From an uncultured Cytophagales bacterium (GTDB taxonomy: Bacteria > Bacteroidota > Bacteroidia > Cytophagales > Cyclobacteriaceae), in NCBI GenBank assembly GCA_913057175.1, contig CAJXNP010000012.1, forward strand, positions 186,001-250,000: a DNA stretch of 64,000 nt. Reading direction: 5' to 3'. The notes beneath the pieces were generated by a model that saw only the letters and a program-made list of their open reading frames with translations, did no database searches and was not told where the DNA came from. This document shows, in pieces, positions 7,966-18,516 of this stretch. Made by a program: the position numbers and the translations under genes. Position 1 is the first letter of the stretch; each line of letters starts with the position of its first letter.

Positions 7966-9027
7966 ATGTTAAAGTTCATATCCCGGCGATTTGTTTATGG
8001 CATTCTAATTATTTTCGGAGTTATCACATTAGTATTCTTTTTATTTCATGTCTTGCCGGGAGATCCTGTCACACTTATAGCTGGTCAAAGAAGTGACGTT
8101 TCAACAAGACAAGAGATCAGCCGGGAACTCGGACTTAATAAACCAATAGAAAACCAGTATTTATTTTTTGTCAATGACCTGTTGCCCATTTCGCTTCACA
8201 GGGATACGAAAGAAAATCAGGAAAAATATGATTTCGTTCGACTACTTAAGTATGAGAATAATCGTGTATTTGTAATAAAATGGCCTTATTTGAGAAGGTC
8301 GTTTCAAACCAACCGGGAGGTCACCAAAATACTACTTGAAAATATTGACGACACAATATGGTTGGCTTTAGCTGCGATGCTCTTTGCGACAATCGTGGGA
8401 ATTTCACTTGGTATAATTGCCTCACTTTATCAAAACACTCTTCCTGATAAATTGATCATGGGAGCGACAGTTTTGGGAATTTCTATACCATCTTATGTAT
8501 TGGCGATAATGATGGCTTTGATTTTTGGATACTACCTAAGTCCTTACACAAATCTGGAACTTACAGGTCAGCTTTGGGAAATCCATCCCTTGTATGGCAG
8601 ACAATTACATCTTAAAAACATTATTCTGCCGGCAATAACTTTGGGAATTATGCCTTTGGCGATCATTAGTCAGCTCACCAGAAACTCAATGGTAGATGTG
8701 TTCAGCAAAGATTTTATTAAAACTGCGAGGTCAAAAGGATTAAGCAAAAGGAGAATTATTATTAAGCATTGCCTGAAAAATGCTCTCAATCCAGTTCTTA
8801 CAGCGATATCAGGTTGGTTTGCATCACTAATGGCCGGGGCATTTTTTGTAGAATATATTTTCGACTGGAAAGGGATTGGCTACATTACCATCAAAGCTGT
8901 ACAAAATCTCGATTACCCGGTAGTGATGGGTTCAACTATTTTTATCGCCATTGCTTTCGTTTTAATTAATATTTTTGCAGATATCATTTACGCCTGGTTG
9001 GATCCCAGAGTTAGACTACACAATTAA
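7966..9027 (+). CDS. Peptide/dipeptide-type ABC transporter permease (DppB-like)
   Basis: The 353-residue inner-membrane permease opens with FISRRFVYGILIIFGVITLVFFLFHVLPGDP, the DppB/OppB N-terminal TM1 and TM_PBP1 signature. It ends with VEYIFDWKGIGYITIKAVQNLDYPVVMG, the usual DppB tail. The EAA loop (TARSKGLSKRRIIIKHCLKNAL) for contact with the ATPase is intact. An insert of about 70 residues follows TM1 (VNDLLPISLHRDTKENQ...VREVTK region), longer than in enteric DppB. No partner permease, ATPase or binding protein lies nearby. Its TAA stop overlaps the aroK ATG by one base, so the two are translationally linked. Confidence 0.92.
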   Translation: MLKFISRRFVYGILIIFGVITLVFFLFHVLPGDPVTLIAGQRSDVSTRQEISRELGLNKPIENQYLFFVNDLLPISLHRDTKENQEKYDFVRLLKYENNRVFVIKWPYLRRSFQTNREVTKILLENIDDTIWLALAAMLFATIVGISLGIIASLYQNTLPDKLIMGATVLGISIPSYVLAIMMALIFGYYLSPYTNLELTGQLWEIHPLYGRQLHLKNIILPAITLGIMPLAIISQLTRNSMVDVFSKDFIKTARSKGLSKRRIIIKHCLKNALNPVLTAISGWFASLMAGAFFVEYIFDWKGIGYITIKAVQNLDYPVVMGSTIFIAIAFVLINIFADIIYAWLDPRVRLHN

Positions 9028-9539
9028 TGAAAAAAATTTTTTTGATTGGTATGCCCGGAAGTGGTAAAACAACTATTGGCCAAAAACTGGCTGAAAAACT
9101 TTCCATTCCATTTTTTGATCTGGATGAAATTATCGAGGAAAAAACTGGATCAACCATAGACGAAATTTTTTCTCGTGAGGGCGAAGAATTCTTCAGAAAA
9201 TTAGAATCCAAATATCTTGAAGAAGTAATAAACAACTACTCCTCATTTGTTCTGTCTACAGGTGGTGGCACTCCATGTTTTCATCAAAACATGGAACTAA
9301 TCAAAAAGAGCGGAATTAGTGTCTATTTAGATGTTTCGGCCGAAGAACTAAATCGGAGATTGTTGCCTGGAATTTCACACAGGCCATTGCTAAAAAATAA
9401 ATCAGAAGAAGAACTTTTAGAGGAAATAAAAAACAAGCTCAATGTTAGGTCTTTTTATTATAAACAGTCAGATCATCTGATCATAAATGACAATATAAAT
9501 GTGGACTCCATCCTGGCTGTCTTAGAAGAAAAATCCTAA
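9027..9539 (+). CDS. aroK: Shikimate kinase
   Basis: AroK phosphorylates shikimate at O3 in aromatic amino-acid synthesis. The 170 residues match the family size. They contain the P-loop GMPGSGKTTIGQKLA, the DLDEIIEEKTG segment (shikimate and Mg binding), the FFRKLE Arg, and STGGGTP (Walker B-like loop). The lid has ISHRPLL. It starts within the stop of the ABC permease. Its 3' end overlaps the convergent OmpP1 gene by 18 bases. Confidence 0.96.
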   Translation: MKKIFLIGMPGSGKTTIGQKLAEKLSIPFFDLDEIIEEKTGSTIDEIFSREGEEFFRKLESKYLEEVINNYSSFVLSTGGGTPCFHQNMELIKKSGISVYLDVSAEELNRRLLPGISHRPLLKNKSEEELLEEIKNKLNVRSFYYKQSDHLIINDNINVDSILAVLEEKS

Positions 9540-11063
9540 GCTAAATGCAATGTTTAAATTATTGTAATCCAAATCTGAAATTGGTGTAACGTATATGTCC
9601 TGTAAATTTTCATTGTCTTCCGGAGCAAAAGAATAAGGTGAATAAATGGCATTACCCATTGAATACGTAGACACCAGGTCAACAAAAAATTTAGGATTTC
9701 GATAACCAAGGCCAAATGAAAACTTATTGACATCTCTATCAGCCAAATCATTATTAACATAAGGGCTTTTTGTAAGAGCATAACCACCCCTTAACCGGAA
9801 ATTACTTAGTCTAAATTCCGCACCTAATTTATAATTGAGCACCTTGTCATATTCTGCGTTGATGATCCTGTCCTGATCGTCAAGCGGATCAATTTCGCTA
9901 TCCATGGAAATATTGGAATAATCGACATACTCGATATCACCTGTTAAAAATCCAGCCTTCCCTAAAAATACAGTTGCTCCGGCATTAAATCTGACAGGCG
10001 TGGTAATCTGGTAATCAAATTCAAAAATTTCACCTTCTCCATCTACTACCTGATTCAATACTGTATTATCATCGTATTCATAATTATTAAAATTTGACTC
10101 CATAATAATTTCACTCTGTTCTGACAGAGACAAAATCGTTGGCGATATTACCGATGCTCCAATTGTCAATTGTTTGACAGGCCGAACGATAAAACCGACC
10201 GTGCCATTGATACCAGTTCCCCTTGTTGAAATATATTCATATAAACTCATGCTTATCAGGTCGTCTCCAGGGTAATTTTCTTCGTAATATTTTTCAATAT
10301 CGTATCGTAACGATTGGATACCTATTCCTGCACCCAGGTAAAGTATATCTTCAAAATTTGCTCCGTACGATATGCTCCATTGATTTTGACTTCCCTCAGA
10401 AATGATCTCATCATACTGATCCACAGGAAACTCTTCGCTTGGATATGGGAGAACTGTCCTATCCCAAAATAATTCATTTGTTTCCGTATCCTGAAATTCA
10501 TCAATCAGATAGACATTGTACGCCATGTTAGTAAAAAGTGGCCAATTATTTTCGTTTATCTGGTTGGCATTTTGGGTGAAATGATCAATAATATCATTTA
10601 ATGCATTTGTACCACTTATATTGTATTGATAGTTAAATTCATTGGTTTTTGTAAAGGATAATCCAAAAGTCCCTGAGATAAATCCAGATTCCTTTCCAAA
10701 TGCTTTATGCAACGCCGCTCCAAAATGCTCTACATTAAATTTTGTTTTTAAATCCTCAGTTGAATTATTTAGATAGTTAGAATTGATTGAATAGGTATTG
10801 ACAGATGGAGTTAAACTAATTTCAGATCTGTTGTAAAATCCCAATCCTGCTGGATTTGACAATGTTGAACTAAGGTCTCCTCCCAAGCTGGTTTGAGCGC
10901 CTCCGAGGGCTTGAATACGGGAAGTCCCTTTATAATCGTATTGACTAAACAATAATCCCAATTCATAATAGTCAGAAGCTCCTGGTACCAAAACCTGTGA
11001 GTAAGCTTTAGTTGAAGCAAAGAATATCCCTGCACTTATTAAAAGTGTAAAAACCTTTTTCAT
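9522..11063 (-). CDS. OmpP1/FadL/TodX-family outer membrane transport protein
   Basis: The 513-residue protein has a signal peptide (cleavage after AYSQ) and then GTSRIQALGGAQTSLGGDLSSTLSNPAGLGFY, the Bacteroidota version of the FadL N-terminal hatch with its NPAG motif. The rest alternates short beta strands and ends in LNIAFSLGFFF, with a terminal aromatic residue as expected for a BamA-inserted barrel. FadL homologues pass hydrophobic compounds across the outer membrane. The substrate here is unknown. Its end overlaps aroK in convergent orientation. Confidence 0.88.
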   Translation of the reverse strand: MKKVFTLLISAGIFFASTKAYSQVLVPGASDYYELGLLFSQYDYKGTSRIQALGGAQTSLGGDLSSTLSNPAGLGFYNRSEISLTPSVNTYSINSNYLNNSTEDLKTKFNVEHFGAALHKAFGKESGFISGTFGLSFTKTNEFNYQYNISGTNALNDIIDHFTQNANQINENNWPLFTNMAYNVYLIDEFQDTETNELFWDRTVLPYPSEEFPVDQYDEIISEGSQNQWSISYGANFEDILYLGAGIGIQSLRYDIEKYYEENYPGDDLISMSLYEYISTRGTGINGTVGFIVRPVKQLTIGASVISPTILSLSEQSEIIMESNFNNYEYDDNTVLNQVVDGEGEIFEFDYQITTPVRFNAGATVFLGKAGFLTGDIEYVDYSNISMDSEIDPLDDQDRIINAEYDKVLNYKLGAEFRLSNFRLRGGYALTKSPYVNNDLADRDVNKFSFGLGYRNPKFFVDLVSTYSMGNAIYSPYSFAPEDNENLQDIYVTPISDLDYNNLNIAFSLGFFF

Positions 11064-11107
11064 ATTGAATGTGATACTTAAAAGAGACTATCCTACAAGA
11101 TTAATAG

Positions 11108-12463
11108 CTATCTTCTACCTGACGATGAACTACTTGAACGCCCACTGCTACTACTGCTACTTGATCTTGAAGGTGTATACGAACTTCTTGATGAAGAACT
11201 CCTGCTAGGAGTGTAGCTACTATTGCTTCTTGAATTACTACCATTTGAATAAGAGCTGTTCCTTGAAGGTCGAGAGCTGTAATCTGAATTAGATCGACTA
11301 GGAGCTCGGTACGTATTCGAATTAGACCTATTGTATGAATCAGTATTAATCGATCTGTTGGAATAGCTACTTGGCCTTGCAGGTCGGTTTGTATAAGTAC
11401 TACTATTACTCACCCTGGAATTTGAACTATTAATCCTGTCAGCATAGGAATTTCTATTACTTACAGAAGTTCTGTCGACACTGGATCTGCTATCCCTTGA
11501 CCTGTAATTATCCCGATAATACTCATTTTGTAATTTGGAATAATCCCTCATTTTTGGATTATTAGTTGTTTTTGTGATACCATCACTATTTACAACCTTG
11601 GTATTTGAAGCGTTTTGAATTCTGTTGTTGTAATTTCTGGAAGAATTGGAAGTAGTGGTTCTACTATCTCTTCTACCGTAATTAATATTTTGATAGTGAT
11701 TATGGTAATCATATGCATAATAATTATAGCCCGGGTAATATGGATTACCATATCCATAGCCATACCCAAATCCAAAACCTAACCCAACTCTCCAGGGATT
11801 GTATGCATATGATGGATACCCCCATCCTCCGTACCATGGATCATACCAACTTGAGTAAGGGCTGTAACCATAGTAACCGCCAGAACTCCATGAAAGCGAA
11901 ACATTGTATCCGGAATACGGAGCACCATAAAAACTTCCCATGGTATAGCCTAAACCAACGTTCCATCCGGCAGGATTATAAAAAGGACTAATTCCATATC
12001 CATAGCCGGGATAGAAATTATTGGAAGAGGGGCTGTAAGAATTTCTATAGTAATCAGGCCTGTTAAGATTGCTGGAGTATTTGCCTTGCTCAGAAGTCAA
12101 TAACTCTTCCTGATTTTTGTCAATCCTTTCATCAGTCTCTACATAGTAATCATCAGCTGAATATTCTTCGACATTGACTTCATTTTCAGTCTCGTTTGTA
12201 GTTTCGTCAGCTTTATAACGGGCTATATATTCAGGATTGATATTTTTTGAAGAATATTCTTCGGTGGTAAGTGGAACATCCGACTTGATCACATTTTCTT
12301 CTGCAGCTGTAGGTGAATATTTCTTTTCCTTCTTCACTTTTCTGTCAGACTTGTTAAAATACATATCATCATATTCTACATCCTGTGCGAATACACTTGA
12401 TATGGTAAAAAGTCCCAATACCACTATTCCTGACCAAATTCTTTTTCCCGCTTTCATAATCAC
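11108..12463 (-). CDS. Secreted low-complexity protein: Gly/Tyr-rich middle and Ser/Arg-rich tail
   Basis: I do not recognise a functional family. The 451 residues begin with a signal peptide (cleavage near SVFAQ). An acidic linker follows (about 30-120), then a Gly/Tyr/Pro/Ser region (about 140-260) with runs such as GFGFGYGYGYGNPYYPGYN. A basic Asn/Arg/Ser region comes next, and the last 100 residues are dominated by Ser, Arg, Tyr and Thr (SSSSRSSYTPSRSSSS). Such composition is typical of intrinsically disordered or surface-matrix proteins. The gene may be monocistronic, with the OmpP1 gene 44 bases downstream. Confidence 0.75.
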   Translation of the reverse strand: MIMKAGKRIWSGIVVLGLFTISSVFAQDVEYDDMYFNKSDRKVKKEKKYSPTAAEENVIKSDVPLTTEEYSSKNINPEYIARYKADETTNETENEVNVEEYSADDYYVETDERIDKNQEELLTSEQGKYSSNLNRPDYYRNSYSPSSNNFYPGYGYGISPFYNPAGWNVGLGYTMGSFYGAPYSGYNVSLSWSSGGYYGYSPYSSWYDPWYGGWGYPSYAYNPWRVGLGFGFGYGYGYGNPYYPGYNYYAYDYHNHYQNINYGRRDSRTTTSNSSRNYNNRIQNASNTKVVNSDGITKTTNNPKMRDYSKLQNEYYRDNYRSRDSRSSVDRTSVSNRNSYADRINSSNSRVSNSSTYTNRPARPSSYSNRSINTDSYNRSNSNTYRAPSRSNSDYSSRPSRNSSYSNGSNSRSNSSYTPSRSSSSRSSYTPSRSSSSSSSGRSSSSSSGRR

Positions 12464-12554
12464 TAAGTTTATTTTTGTTCTAATGCGATTCTAATGTGTA
12501 AAGATAACGCTTAAAAGCCAATTTAAGTTATTTTCCTTTAGGTAAAAAGCTATA

Positions 12555-12583
12555 TTTGCCTTTCAAATTACATTTTATATTTG
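12555..12583 (+). promoter_or_regulatory. Candidate promoter of proS
   Basis: TATATTTG at 12576-12583 is an exact match to TAnnTTTG and lies 28 bases before the proS ATG. A TTTG at 12555-12558, 17 bases upstream, could be the -33 element; the usual spacing is slightly longer. A second TATATTTG at 12551-12558 could also serve. Confidence 0.45.
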
Positions 12584-12610
12584 TCACAAATATCATACCA
12601 TTAATATATT

Positions 12611-14086
12611 ATGAGTAAAGGTTTACCAAAAAGGAGCGAAGATTATTCTGCGTGGTACAATGAATTGGTAAAAAAGGCCGATCTGGCTGAAAATTCACCT
12701 GTTAGAGGTTCGATGGTGATCAAGCCTTATGGATTTTCCATTTGGGAGAAAATGCAATCGGCATTAGATAAAATGTTTAAAGATACAGGGCACACAAATG
12801 CCTATTTCCCACTTTTTATTCCCAAATCCTATTTGAGCAAAGAAGCGGACCATGTCGAGGGTTTTGCGAAGGAATGTGCTATTGTGACCCATTATCGGTT
12901 GAAAAATTCCGAGGATGGAAGAGGGGTAATAGTGGATCCGGATGCAAAACTGGAAGAGGAATTAATTGTCCGGCCTACATCCGAGACAGTTATTTGGAGC
13001 ACTTATAGAAACTGGATCCAATCTTACAGGGATTTACCTTTACTGATCAATCAATGGGCAAATGTTGTCCGTTGGGAAATGAGAACAAGACTATTTTTAC
13101 GGACAGCAGAATTTTTATGGCAGGAAGGTCACACAGCACATGAGTCCAAACAGGAAGCTGAGGAAGAGACAATCAGAATGCTGAATGTCTATGCAGAATT
13201 TGCAGAAAATTTCATGGCTTTGCCGGTATTAAAAGGGATAAAAACCGAAAATGAAAGATTTGCCGGCGCAGTTGACACCTATTGCATTGAAGCATTGATG
13301 CAGGATGGAAAAGCTCTCCAGGCTGGTACTTCTCACTTTTTGGGGCAGAACTTTGCAAAAGCTTTTGATGTAAAATTCGCAAACAAAGAGGGGGGCATGG
13401 ATTTCGTCTGGGGAACAAGCTGGGGGGTAAGTACCCGCTTAATCGGTGGATTGATCATGGCTCATTCTGATGATAACGGACTGGTTTTACCTCCAAAATT
13501 AGCCCCGATACAGGTAGTAATTGTTCCCATTATCAAAGGTAGCGATCAGCTTCAGCAAATTGCCGAAAAGGTTGAACCTATTATTAAAAATTTGAGAGAA
13601 AAAAACATAACTGTCAAATTTGACGATCGGGATACGCACAAACCTGGTTGGAAGTTTGCGGAATATGAACTAAAAGGTGTGCCTGTTCGATTGGCAATGG
13701 GACCACGAGACCTGGAAAACGGGACGATTGAAATTGCCAGGAGAGATACATTTGAAAAACAGGTTTTGCCAATTGAAGAAGCTGTCTCAAAAATTGAGGA
13801 ACTATTAAAAGATATCCAGGAAAATATCTTTACCAAAGCTTCTCAGTTCAGGAATGAAATGACTTCCGAAGCTTCTTCGTTTGAAGAATTCGAAGAACTG
13901 CTGGAGACAAAAGGGGGCTTTATTAAGGCACATTGGGATGGCACAACAGAGACAGAAGAAAGAATAAAGGACAAAACAAAAGCAACTATACGATGTATCC
14001 TGCTTGATGAGCCGGAAGAAAATGGTAGCTGTATTTTTTCCGGGAAGCCTTCAAAAAGAAAAGTAGTTTTTGCCAGGGCTTATTAA
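12611..14086 (+). CDS. proS: Prolyl-tRNA synthetase (archaeal/eukaryotic type)
   Basis: ProS charges tRNA-Pro. The 491 residues fit the short type without the bacterial INS editing insert: [16 protein letters not shown] at the start, then [15 protein letters not shown]. Motif 2 is seen at [24 protein letters not shown], and motif 3 near [16 protein letters not shown]. The anticodon-binding domain (VVIVPIIKG) and the C-terminal domain with [13 protein letters not shown], ending in Ala-Tyr (FARAY), complete it. The terminal Tyr is typical of this type. The nfeD gene follows after 42 bases. Confidence 0.97.
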   Translation: MSKGLPKRSEDYSAWYNELVKKADLAENSPVRGSMVIKPYGFSIWEKMQSALDKMFKDTGHTNAYFPLFIPKSYLSKEADHVEGFAKECAIVTHYRLKNSEDGRGVIVDPDAKLEEELIVRPTSETVIWSTYRNWIQSYRDLPLLINQWANVVRWEMRTRLFLRTAEFLWQEGHTAHESKQEAEEETIRMLNVYAEFAENFMALPVLKGIKTENERFAGAVDTYCIEALMQDGKALQAGTSHFLGQNFAKAFDVKFANKEGGMDFVWGTSWGVSTRLIGGLIMAHSDDNGLVLPPKLAPIQVVIVPIIKGSDQLQQIAEKVEPIIKNLREKNITVKFDDRDTHKPGWKFAEYELKGVPVRLAMGPRDLENGTIEIARRDTFEKQVLPIEEAVSKIEELLKDIQENIFTKASQFRNEMTSEASSFEEFEELLETKGGFIKAHWDGTTETEERIKDKTKATIRCILLDEPEENGSCIFSGKPSKRKVVFARAY

Positions 14087-14128
14087 AGCATTTTTAACTC
14101 GATTTAATATATTTACTAAATCTTTATT

Positions 14129-14605
14129 ATGGTTGAGTGGCTGATAGTTATTTCATTAATTATACTTGGAATATCTCTTATTATTATTGAGATAATTTTT
14201 GTTCCCGGTACAACCGTGGTTGGTTTCGTAGGATTTTGCGTTGCCGGTTATGGAGTATTTTTAGGTTTTGTAAATTTTGGCACAACTACCGGAGTTATTA
14301 TACTCATCTCTGCCATAATATTGTGCATCATATCATTGGTCATTTCTTTTAAATCGGGAGTCTGGAAAAAGTTATCTTTACATAAATCGATCGACAGCAA
14401 GGTCAACGAGGAATTTAAAATTGAATTACAAGTAGAACAGAGAGGAATTGCTGTTTCGGCTCTTCGTCCTGTTGGAAAAGCAGAATTCAACGACAGAGAG
14501 TATGAAGTACAAACCATCGGCGACTATGTTAGCGCTGGGTCACCGGTAAAGATCATATCAATAAAAGAAAGAAAAATATACGTAGAACCCCTAAATAAAA
14601 CATAA
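14129..14605 (+). CDS. NfeD-like membrane protein (short form)
   Basis: The 158-residue protein has two or three membrane helices and a C-terminal OB-fold: [22 protein letters not shown], then [25 protein letters not shown]. This is the NfeD1b layout without the ClpP-like protease domain. NfeD proteins are found beside flotillins and are thought to interact with them. The gene overlaps floA by one base (TAATG), supporting a shared operon. Confidence 0.93.
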   Translation: MVEWLIVISLIILGISLIIIEIIFVPGTTVVGFVGFCVAGYGVFLGFVNFGTTTGVIILISAIILCIISLVISFKSGVWKKLSLHKSIDSKVNEEFKIELQVEQRGIAVSALRPVGKAEFNDREYEVQTIGDYVSAGSPVKIISIKERKIYVEPLNKT

Positions 14606-15588
14606 TGAGTAACATAATGATATTGGTTACGATCGTAGCCGCCATAATAGTTTTATTAATATTTCTGTATTTTGTTCCAGTCAATCTCTGGATTACGGCT
14701 ATTTTCTCAGGTGTGAGGGTTGGACTACTTGAACTTGTTTTCATGAGGATCAGAAAAGTTCCACCAAGCGTAATTGTTAATTCCATGATCACCGCTACAA
14801 AAGCAGGATTAAAAGTTTCAACACAAGAACTTGAAACCCACTACCTAGCCGGAGGTAATGTAGGTTCGGTTATTAAAGCACTTATTTCCGCTGATAAGGC
14901 CAATATTAACCTATCGTTTCAACAAGCTACTGCTATCGACCTTGCTGGTCGGGATGTTTTCGAAGCAGTGCAGATCTCTGTAAATCCAAAAGTGATTACT
15001 ACGCCAAAAGTTGCCGCGGTTGCCGCTGACGGTATTCAACTAATCGCAATCGCAAGGGTTACTGTACGCGCTAATATCCAACAACTCGTTGGTGGTGCCG
15101 GTGAGGATACCATCCTTGCACGGGTGGGCGAAGGAATTGTAACTTCCATTGGCTCCGCCTCAACGCATAAAGAAGTATTGGAAAATCCAGATAAAATTTC
15201 CAAACTGGTGTTACAAAGAGGTTTGGACGCAGGTACGGCTTTTGAAATCCTCTCAATTGATATCGCTGATGTTGATGTGGGAACCAACATTGGCGCTAAG
15301 CTTCAAACAGACCAGGCATCAGCTGACCTGAAGGTAGCCGAAGCAAAAGCCGAAGAAAGAAGAGCCATGGCTGTTGCCCTTGAACAGGAAATGAAAGCCA
15401 AGGCACAAGAAGCCCGGGCTAAGGTAATTGAAGCTGAAGCTGAAGTGCCAAAAGCAATGGCTGACGCTTTCCGTACCGGAAACATCGGTGTGATGGATTA
15501 TTACAGAATGCAAAATATACAAGCAGATACCGGAATGAGAGATTCTATCTCCGGATCAGGAAAATCAAAAGGTTCAACTAAGAAATAG
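14605..15588 (+). CDS. floA: Flotillin-like protein FloA
   Basis: The 327-residue SPFH/flotillin-like protein has one N-terminal membrane hairpin (about 1-45). The conserved body follows: [18 protein letters not shown], then [20 protein letters not shown], then [28 protein letters not shown]. An Ala/Glu-rich coiled coil ([32 protein letters not shown] region) precedes a tail with [21 protein letters not shown]. FloA organises membrane microdomains. The nfeD gene directly upstream supports the assignment. A terminator hairpin follows. Confidence 0.96.
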   Translation: MSNIMILVTIVAAIIVLLIFLYFVPVNLWITAIFSGVRVGLLELVFMRIRKVPPSVIVNSMITATKAGLKVSTQELETHYLAGGNVGSVIKALISADKANINLSFQQATAIDLAGRDVFEAVQISVNPKVITTPKVAAVAADGIQLIAIARVTVRANIQQLVGGAGEDTILARVGEGIVTSIGSASTHKEVLENPDKISKLVLQRGLDAGTAFEILSIDIADVDVGTNIGAKLQTDQASADLKVAEAKAEERRAMAVALEQEMKAKAQEARAKVIEAEAEVPKAMADAFRTGNIGVMDYYRMQNIQADTGMRDSISGSGKSKGSTKK

Positions 15589-15613
15589 ATCTCAATTGAT
15601 TTAATATAAACTT

Positions 15614-15647
15614 AAAAGTCCCGTCGATGAACGGGACTTTTTATTTT
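15614..15647 (+). terminator. Intrinsic terminator after floA
   Basis: AAAAGTCCCGT (15614-15624) pairs perfectly with ACGGGACTTTT (15631-15641) around a six-base loop. TTATTTTA follows. It lies 25 bases after the floA stop and ends the nfeD-floA unit. Confidence 0.9.
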
Positions 15648-15687
15648 ACCTGAGAATTACCCTTCTTGCTAAAAAGATCACCTTCCC

Positions 15688-15719
15688 TTTCAACATTACG
15701 CAATTATCATCTATTTTTG
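15688..15719 (+). promoter_or_regulatory. Candidate promoter of lysS
   Basis: TATTTTTG at 15712-15719 matches TAnnTTTG exactly and lies 23 bases before the lysS ATG. A TTTC about 20 bases upstream (15688-15691) is a one-mismatch -33 TTTG. Confidence 0.45.
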
Positions 15720-15742
15720 CACCTCAAAATTTTTAGGTAGCA

Positions 15743-17476
15743 ATGCAATTAAGCGAACAAGAATTAAGAAGACGCGAAGAAAAAGCTGAACTCGAAAAGC
15801 TTGGGATCAACCCCTATCCCTCAGAAACATTTGAAGTAAACGTAACAGCGAAAGATATTCATCAGAATTATGAAAAGGCCAAGACCGATTATAAGAATAT
15901 TTCTATCGCGGGTCGCTTAATGAGTAGAAGAATTATGGGTTCAGCATCGTTTGCTGAAATCCAGGATTCAACCGAAAGAATCCAATTGTATATCCGACGT
16001 GATGATATTTGTCCAGGTGAAGATAAAGCCCTGTACAATACTGTGTTCAAGAAATTGATGGACATCGGGGACATCATCGGCATAAAAGGCTATGTTTTCA
16101 CCACCCAGGTTGGAGAAATATCCATTCACGTCACGGAATTGAAATTGCTATCCAAATCATTAAAGCCTCTTCCAATTGTGAAGGAAGGAGTAGATGAAGC
16201 CGGCAATAAAAAGGTATGGGATGCCTTCAAGGATTCAGAACAACGGTATCGCCAGCGATATGTCGATCTGATTGTAAACCATGAGGTGAGGGAGGTTTTT
16301 AAGCAAAGAACGAAGCTCATCAGCTCCATACGATCATTCTTATCTGACAAAGGATACCTGGAAGTGGAAACTCCAGTATTGCAACCTATTTATGGCGGCG
16401 CCGCAGCACGACCTTTCACGACTCATCACAATACGCTGGACATGAAATTATACCTCCGTATTGCCAATGAATTGTACCTGAAAAGGTTAATCGTTGGTGG
16501 ATACGATGGCGTATTTGAGTTCGCTAAAGATTTCCGGAATGAAGGAATGTCGCGATTTCACAATCCGGAATTTACCCAGGTAGAACTCTATGTGGCCTAC
16601 AAAGACTATGAATGGATGATGGATCTTGTCGAAGCCATGGTCGAAAAAGTAGCTTTAGACCTTCATGGCAAAACGGTTGTACAGGTTGGAAAACACCAGG
16701 TCGATTTTCAACGACCCTGGAAGAGATTTACCATGTACGAAGCCATCGAGCATTATACCGGGATCGATATTTCTCAAATGAATGAAAACGAACTCCGTGA
16801 AACAGCAGGAAAATTGAACATCTCACTGGATGAATCAATGGGTAAAGGCAAAATCATCGACGAAATATTTGGTGAAAAATGTGAAGGACAGCTGATCCAA
16901 CCAACATTTATCACAGACTATCCGGTTGAGATGTCACCTCTTGCCAAGAAACACCGGACAAAAGAAGGTCTGGTCGAAAGGTTTGAAGTGATCTGCAACG
17001 GAAAAGAAATTTGCAATGCATTCTCGGAATTAAACGATCCAATTGACCAAAGAGAGAGGTTCGAAGCACAGCTGGAATTGGGTAAACGTGGCGATGAAGA
17101 AGCCATGGTTCTGGATGAAGACTTCCTTAAAGCTCTGGAATTTGGAATGCCTCCAACTGCCGGATTGGGAATCGGGATAGACCGGTTGACCATGATCATG
17201 ACTAATCAAAATTCCATTCAGGATGTCTTATTCTTTCCGCAAATGCGACCCGAAAAGAAAGTAGAGATTGTGGATATTGCACATCAGCTTGAAAAATTAG
17301 GAGTTCGGAAAGACCTTATTCCTGTTATTCAACAAATGGGTATCATTAGTATAGATCAGCTAAAAGCGATCAAACCCGGAAAACTACACAATGACCTGTG
17401 TGGGTTGAGAAAGAAATTAAAGCTGGAAAATGTTGAAAACCCGACTCTGGATGAAGTAAAAGGCTGGATCTCCTAA
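15743..17476 (+). CDS. lysS: Lysyl-tRNA synthetase, class II, with C-terminal extension
   Basis: LysS charges tRNA-Lys. An OB-fold anticodon domain ([14 protein letters not shown], about 50-150) precedes the class II core. Motif 1 is near [15 protein letters not shown], motif 2 is [26 protein letters not shown], and motif 3 is [15 protein letters not shown]. At 577 residues it exceeds E. coli LysS (505) by about 70. The extra tail ([19 protein letters not shown]..., about 510-577) looks like a helix-hairpin-helix-type module; LysS proteins of the phylum often carry one. Its stop overlaps the convergent ykvA-like gene by four bases. Confidence 0.97.
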   Translation: MQLSEQELRRREEKAELEKLGINPYPSETFEVNVTAKDIHQNYEKAKTDYKNISIAGRLMSRRIMGSASFAEIQDSTERIQLYIRRDDICPGEDKALYNTVFKKLMDIGDIIGIKGYVFTTQVGEISIHVTELKLLSKSLKPLPIVKEGVDEAGNKKVWDAFKDSEQRYRQRYVDLIVNHEVREVFKQRTKLISSIRSFLSDKGYLEVETPVLQPIYGGAAARPFTTHHNTLDMKLYLRIANELYLKRLIVGGYDGVFEFAKDFRNEGMSRFHNPEFTQVELYVAYKDYEWMMDLVEAMVEKVALDLHGKTVVQVGKHQVDFQRPWKRFTMYEAIEHYTGIDISQMNENELRETAGKLNISLDESMGKGKIIDEIFGEKCEGQLIQPTFITDYPVEMSPLAKKHRTKEGLVERFEVICNGKEICNAFSELNDPIDQRERFEAQLELGKRGDEEAMVLDEDFLKALEFGMPPTAGLGIGIDRLTMIMTNQNSIQDVLFFPQMRPEKKVEIVDIAHQLEKLGVRKDLIPVIQQMGIISIDQLKAIKPGKLHNDLCGLRKKLKLENVENPTLDEVKGWIS

Positions 17477-17919
17477 TTGATTTCTATTGGTTCATCAACA
17501 GCTTCTTCCGCTGATTTTGTTTCTCCACTTTCAAATTGCTCGAAAGCAGAAACGTCATCTGCAACACTTTTAAAAATGGCCAGTATGATGCTAACGTCAT
17601 CAATTAATCCTATTCCTGGAATAAAATCAGGAAAAAAATCGACTGGCATGATGAAATAGATCAGCCCCCCTATCATAAGAATTAGCGTCCGGGTTGGAAG
17701 TTCCTGATAGGTACCCTTTAGATAGGATCTGATCATTCTGATAAAGGTTGCTACCTTATCAAGGAACGATCTCATTTCTGACTTGAGACCATCAATGGAA
17801 CCAATCTTGCCTTCGGTGTTTATTAATACTTTGCTGATGCTTTCCTTGTTACTTGCAATTTTACTTGCCCTCCGCATCGCACGTCTGAAAGCACCTGTTC
17901 TTTTGAAGAAATTCGCCAT
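17473..17919 (-). CDS. YkvA/DUF1232 family membrane protein
   Basis: The 148-residue protein has the DUF1232 signature [30 protein letters not shown] at about 75-105, which includes membrane-embedded segments. The basic N-terminus ([17 protein letters not shown]) probably faces the cytoplasm. The family function is unknown. It is read after the neighbouring gene at 17922, two bases apart, so the two are probably co-transcribed. Confidence 0.88.
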   Translation of the reverse strand: MANFFKRTGAFRRAMRRASKIASNKESISKVLINTEGKIGSIDGLKSEMRSFLDKVATFIRMIRSYLKGTYQELPTRTLILMIGGLIYFIMPVDFFPDFIPGIGLIDDVSIILAIFKSVADDVSAFEQFESGETKSAEEAVDEPIEIN

Positions 17920-17921
17920 AA

Positions 17922-18443
17922 TTAAAACAATTCTCTTATTTCATTCTTGATATACGATAAAGTGCGATTTATCGGATCGTCACTTTTTGAAACGTAGGCA
18001 CTGATTATTTCTTTTGCCAGATCTGTACTTTTTGCATCCTCTTTTTGTTTTTCCGCAGAAGTATTGATCATGGTAATTAAATCTTCTGTTGTACTTTTAA
18101 CCAGATCCCACGCTTCATTACTCATATAAACTTGCTGAGAAAGGTTATGGTTTAGTTCATTCCTGATTTCATTAATCAAAAGGTTGTGAAAAGTCTGTGC
18201 ATTCAAGCCCGGCTCATTGATCCTGACCAGTAAACTTCCTGGATTAATCCTTTCCAAATACAGGCTCATTCGCTCATAAGCTTGCAACCTTAAAGGAAGG
18301 ACCACCTTATTGTTTTCAATTTTATAATCAATGGCTTTTCCTTTTAATTCTTTGGAGATCATTGATTTTATTGTTAGATAAACAGCGTATAATACCAGGA
18401 CAGCAGGAAGTATTATCTTTGCAAATTCAATTAGAATATCCAT
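17922..18443 (-). CDS. Conserved hypothetical protein with one N-terminal membrane helix
   Basis: I do not recognise a named domain. The 173 residues begin with one helix (about 5-25), followed by a charged helical soluble domain: VLPLRLQAYERMSLYLERINP, then LLINEIRNELNHNLSQQVYMS. The segment resembles a Bacteroidota-restricted family that I cannot name. The DUF1232 gene follows by two bases, suggesting a small membrane operon. It diverges from the IscA-like gene at 18517 across 73 bases. Confidence 0.7.
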   Translation of the reverse strand: MDILIEFAKIILPAVLVLYAVYLTIKSMISKELKGKAIDYKIENNKVVLPLRLQAYERMSLYLERINPGSLLVRINEPGLNAQTFHNLLINEIRNELNHNLSQQVYMSNEAWDLVKSTTEDLITMINTSAEKQKEDAKSTDLAKEIISAYVSKSDDPINRTLSYIKNEIRELF

Positions 18444-18516
18444 ATATCAATTGGTGAATCATAAGTTCTGGCTCTAAAATAGCTAAATTTATGGCATAAA
18501 TCCGTATAAGTGAATA

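Noticed and set aside
7832-7966. 44-residue open frame directly before the ABC permease gene
   Set aside because: It runs through the TTGGC repeats, has no ribosome-binding site, and the product has repeat-derived composition. It is more likely chance coding in an intergenic repeat.
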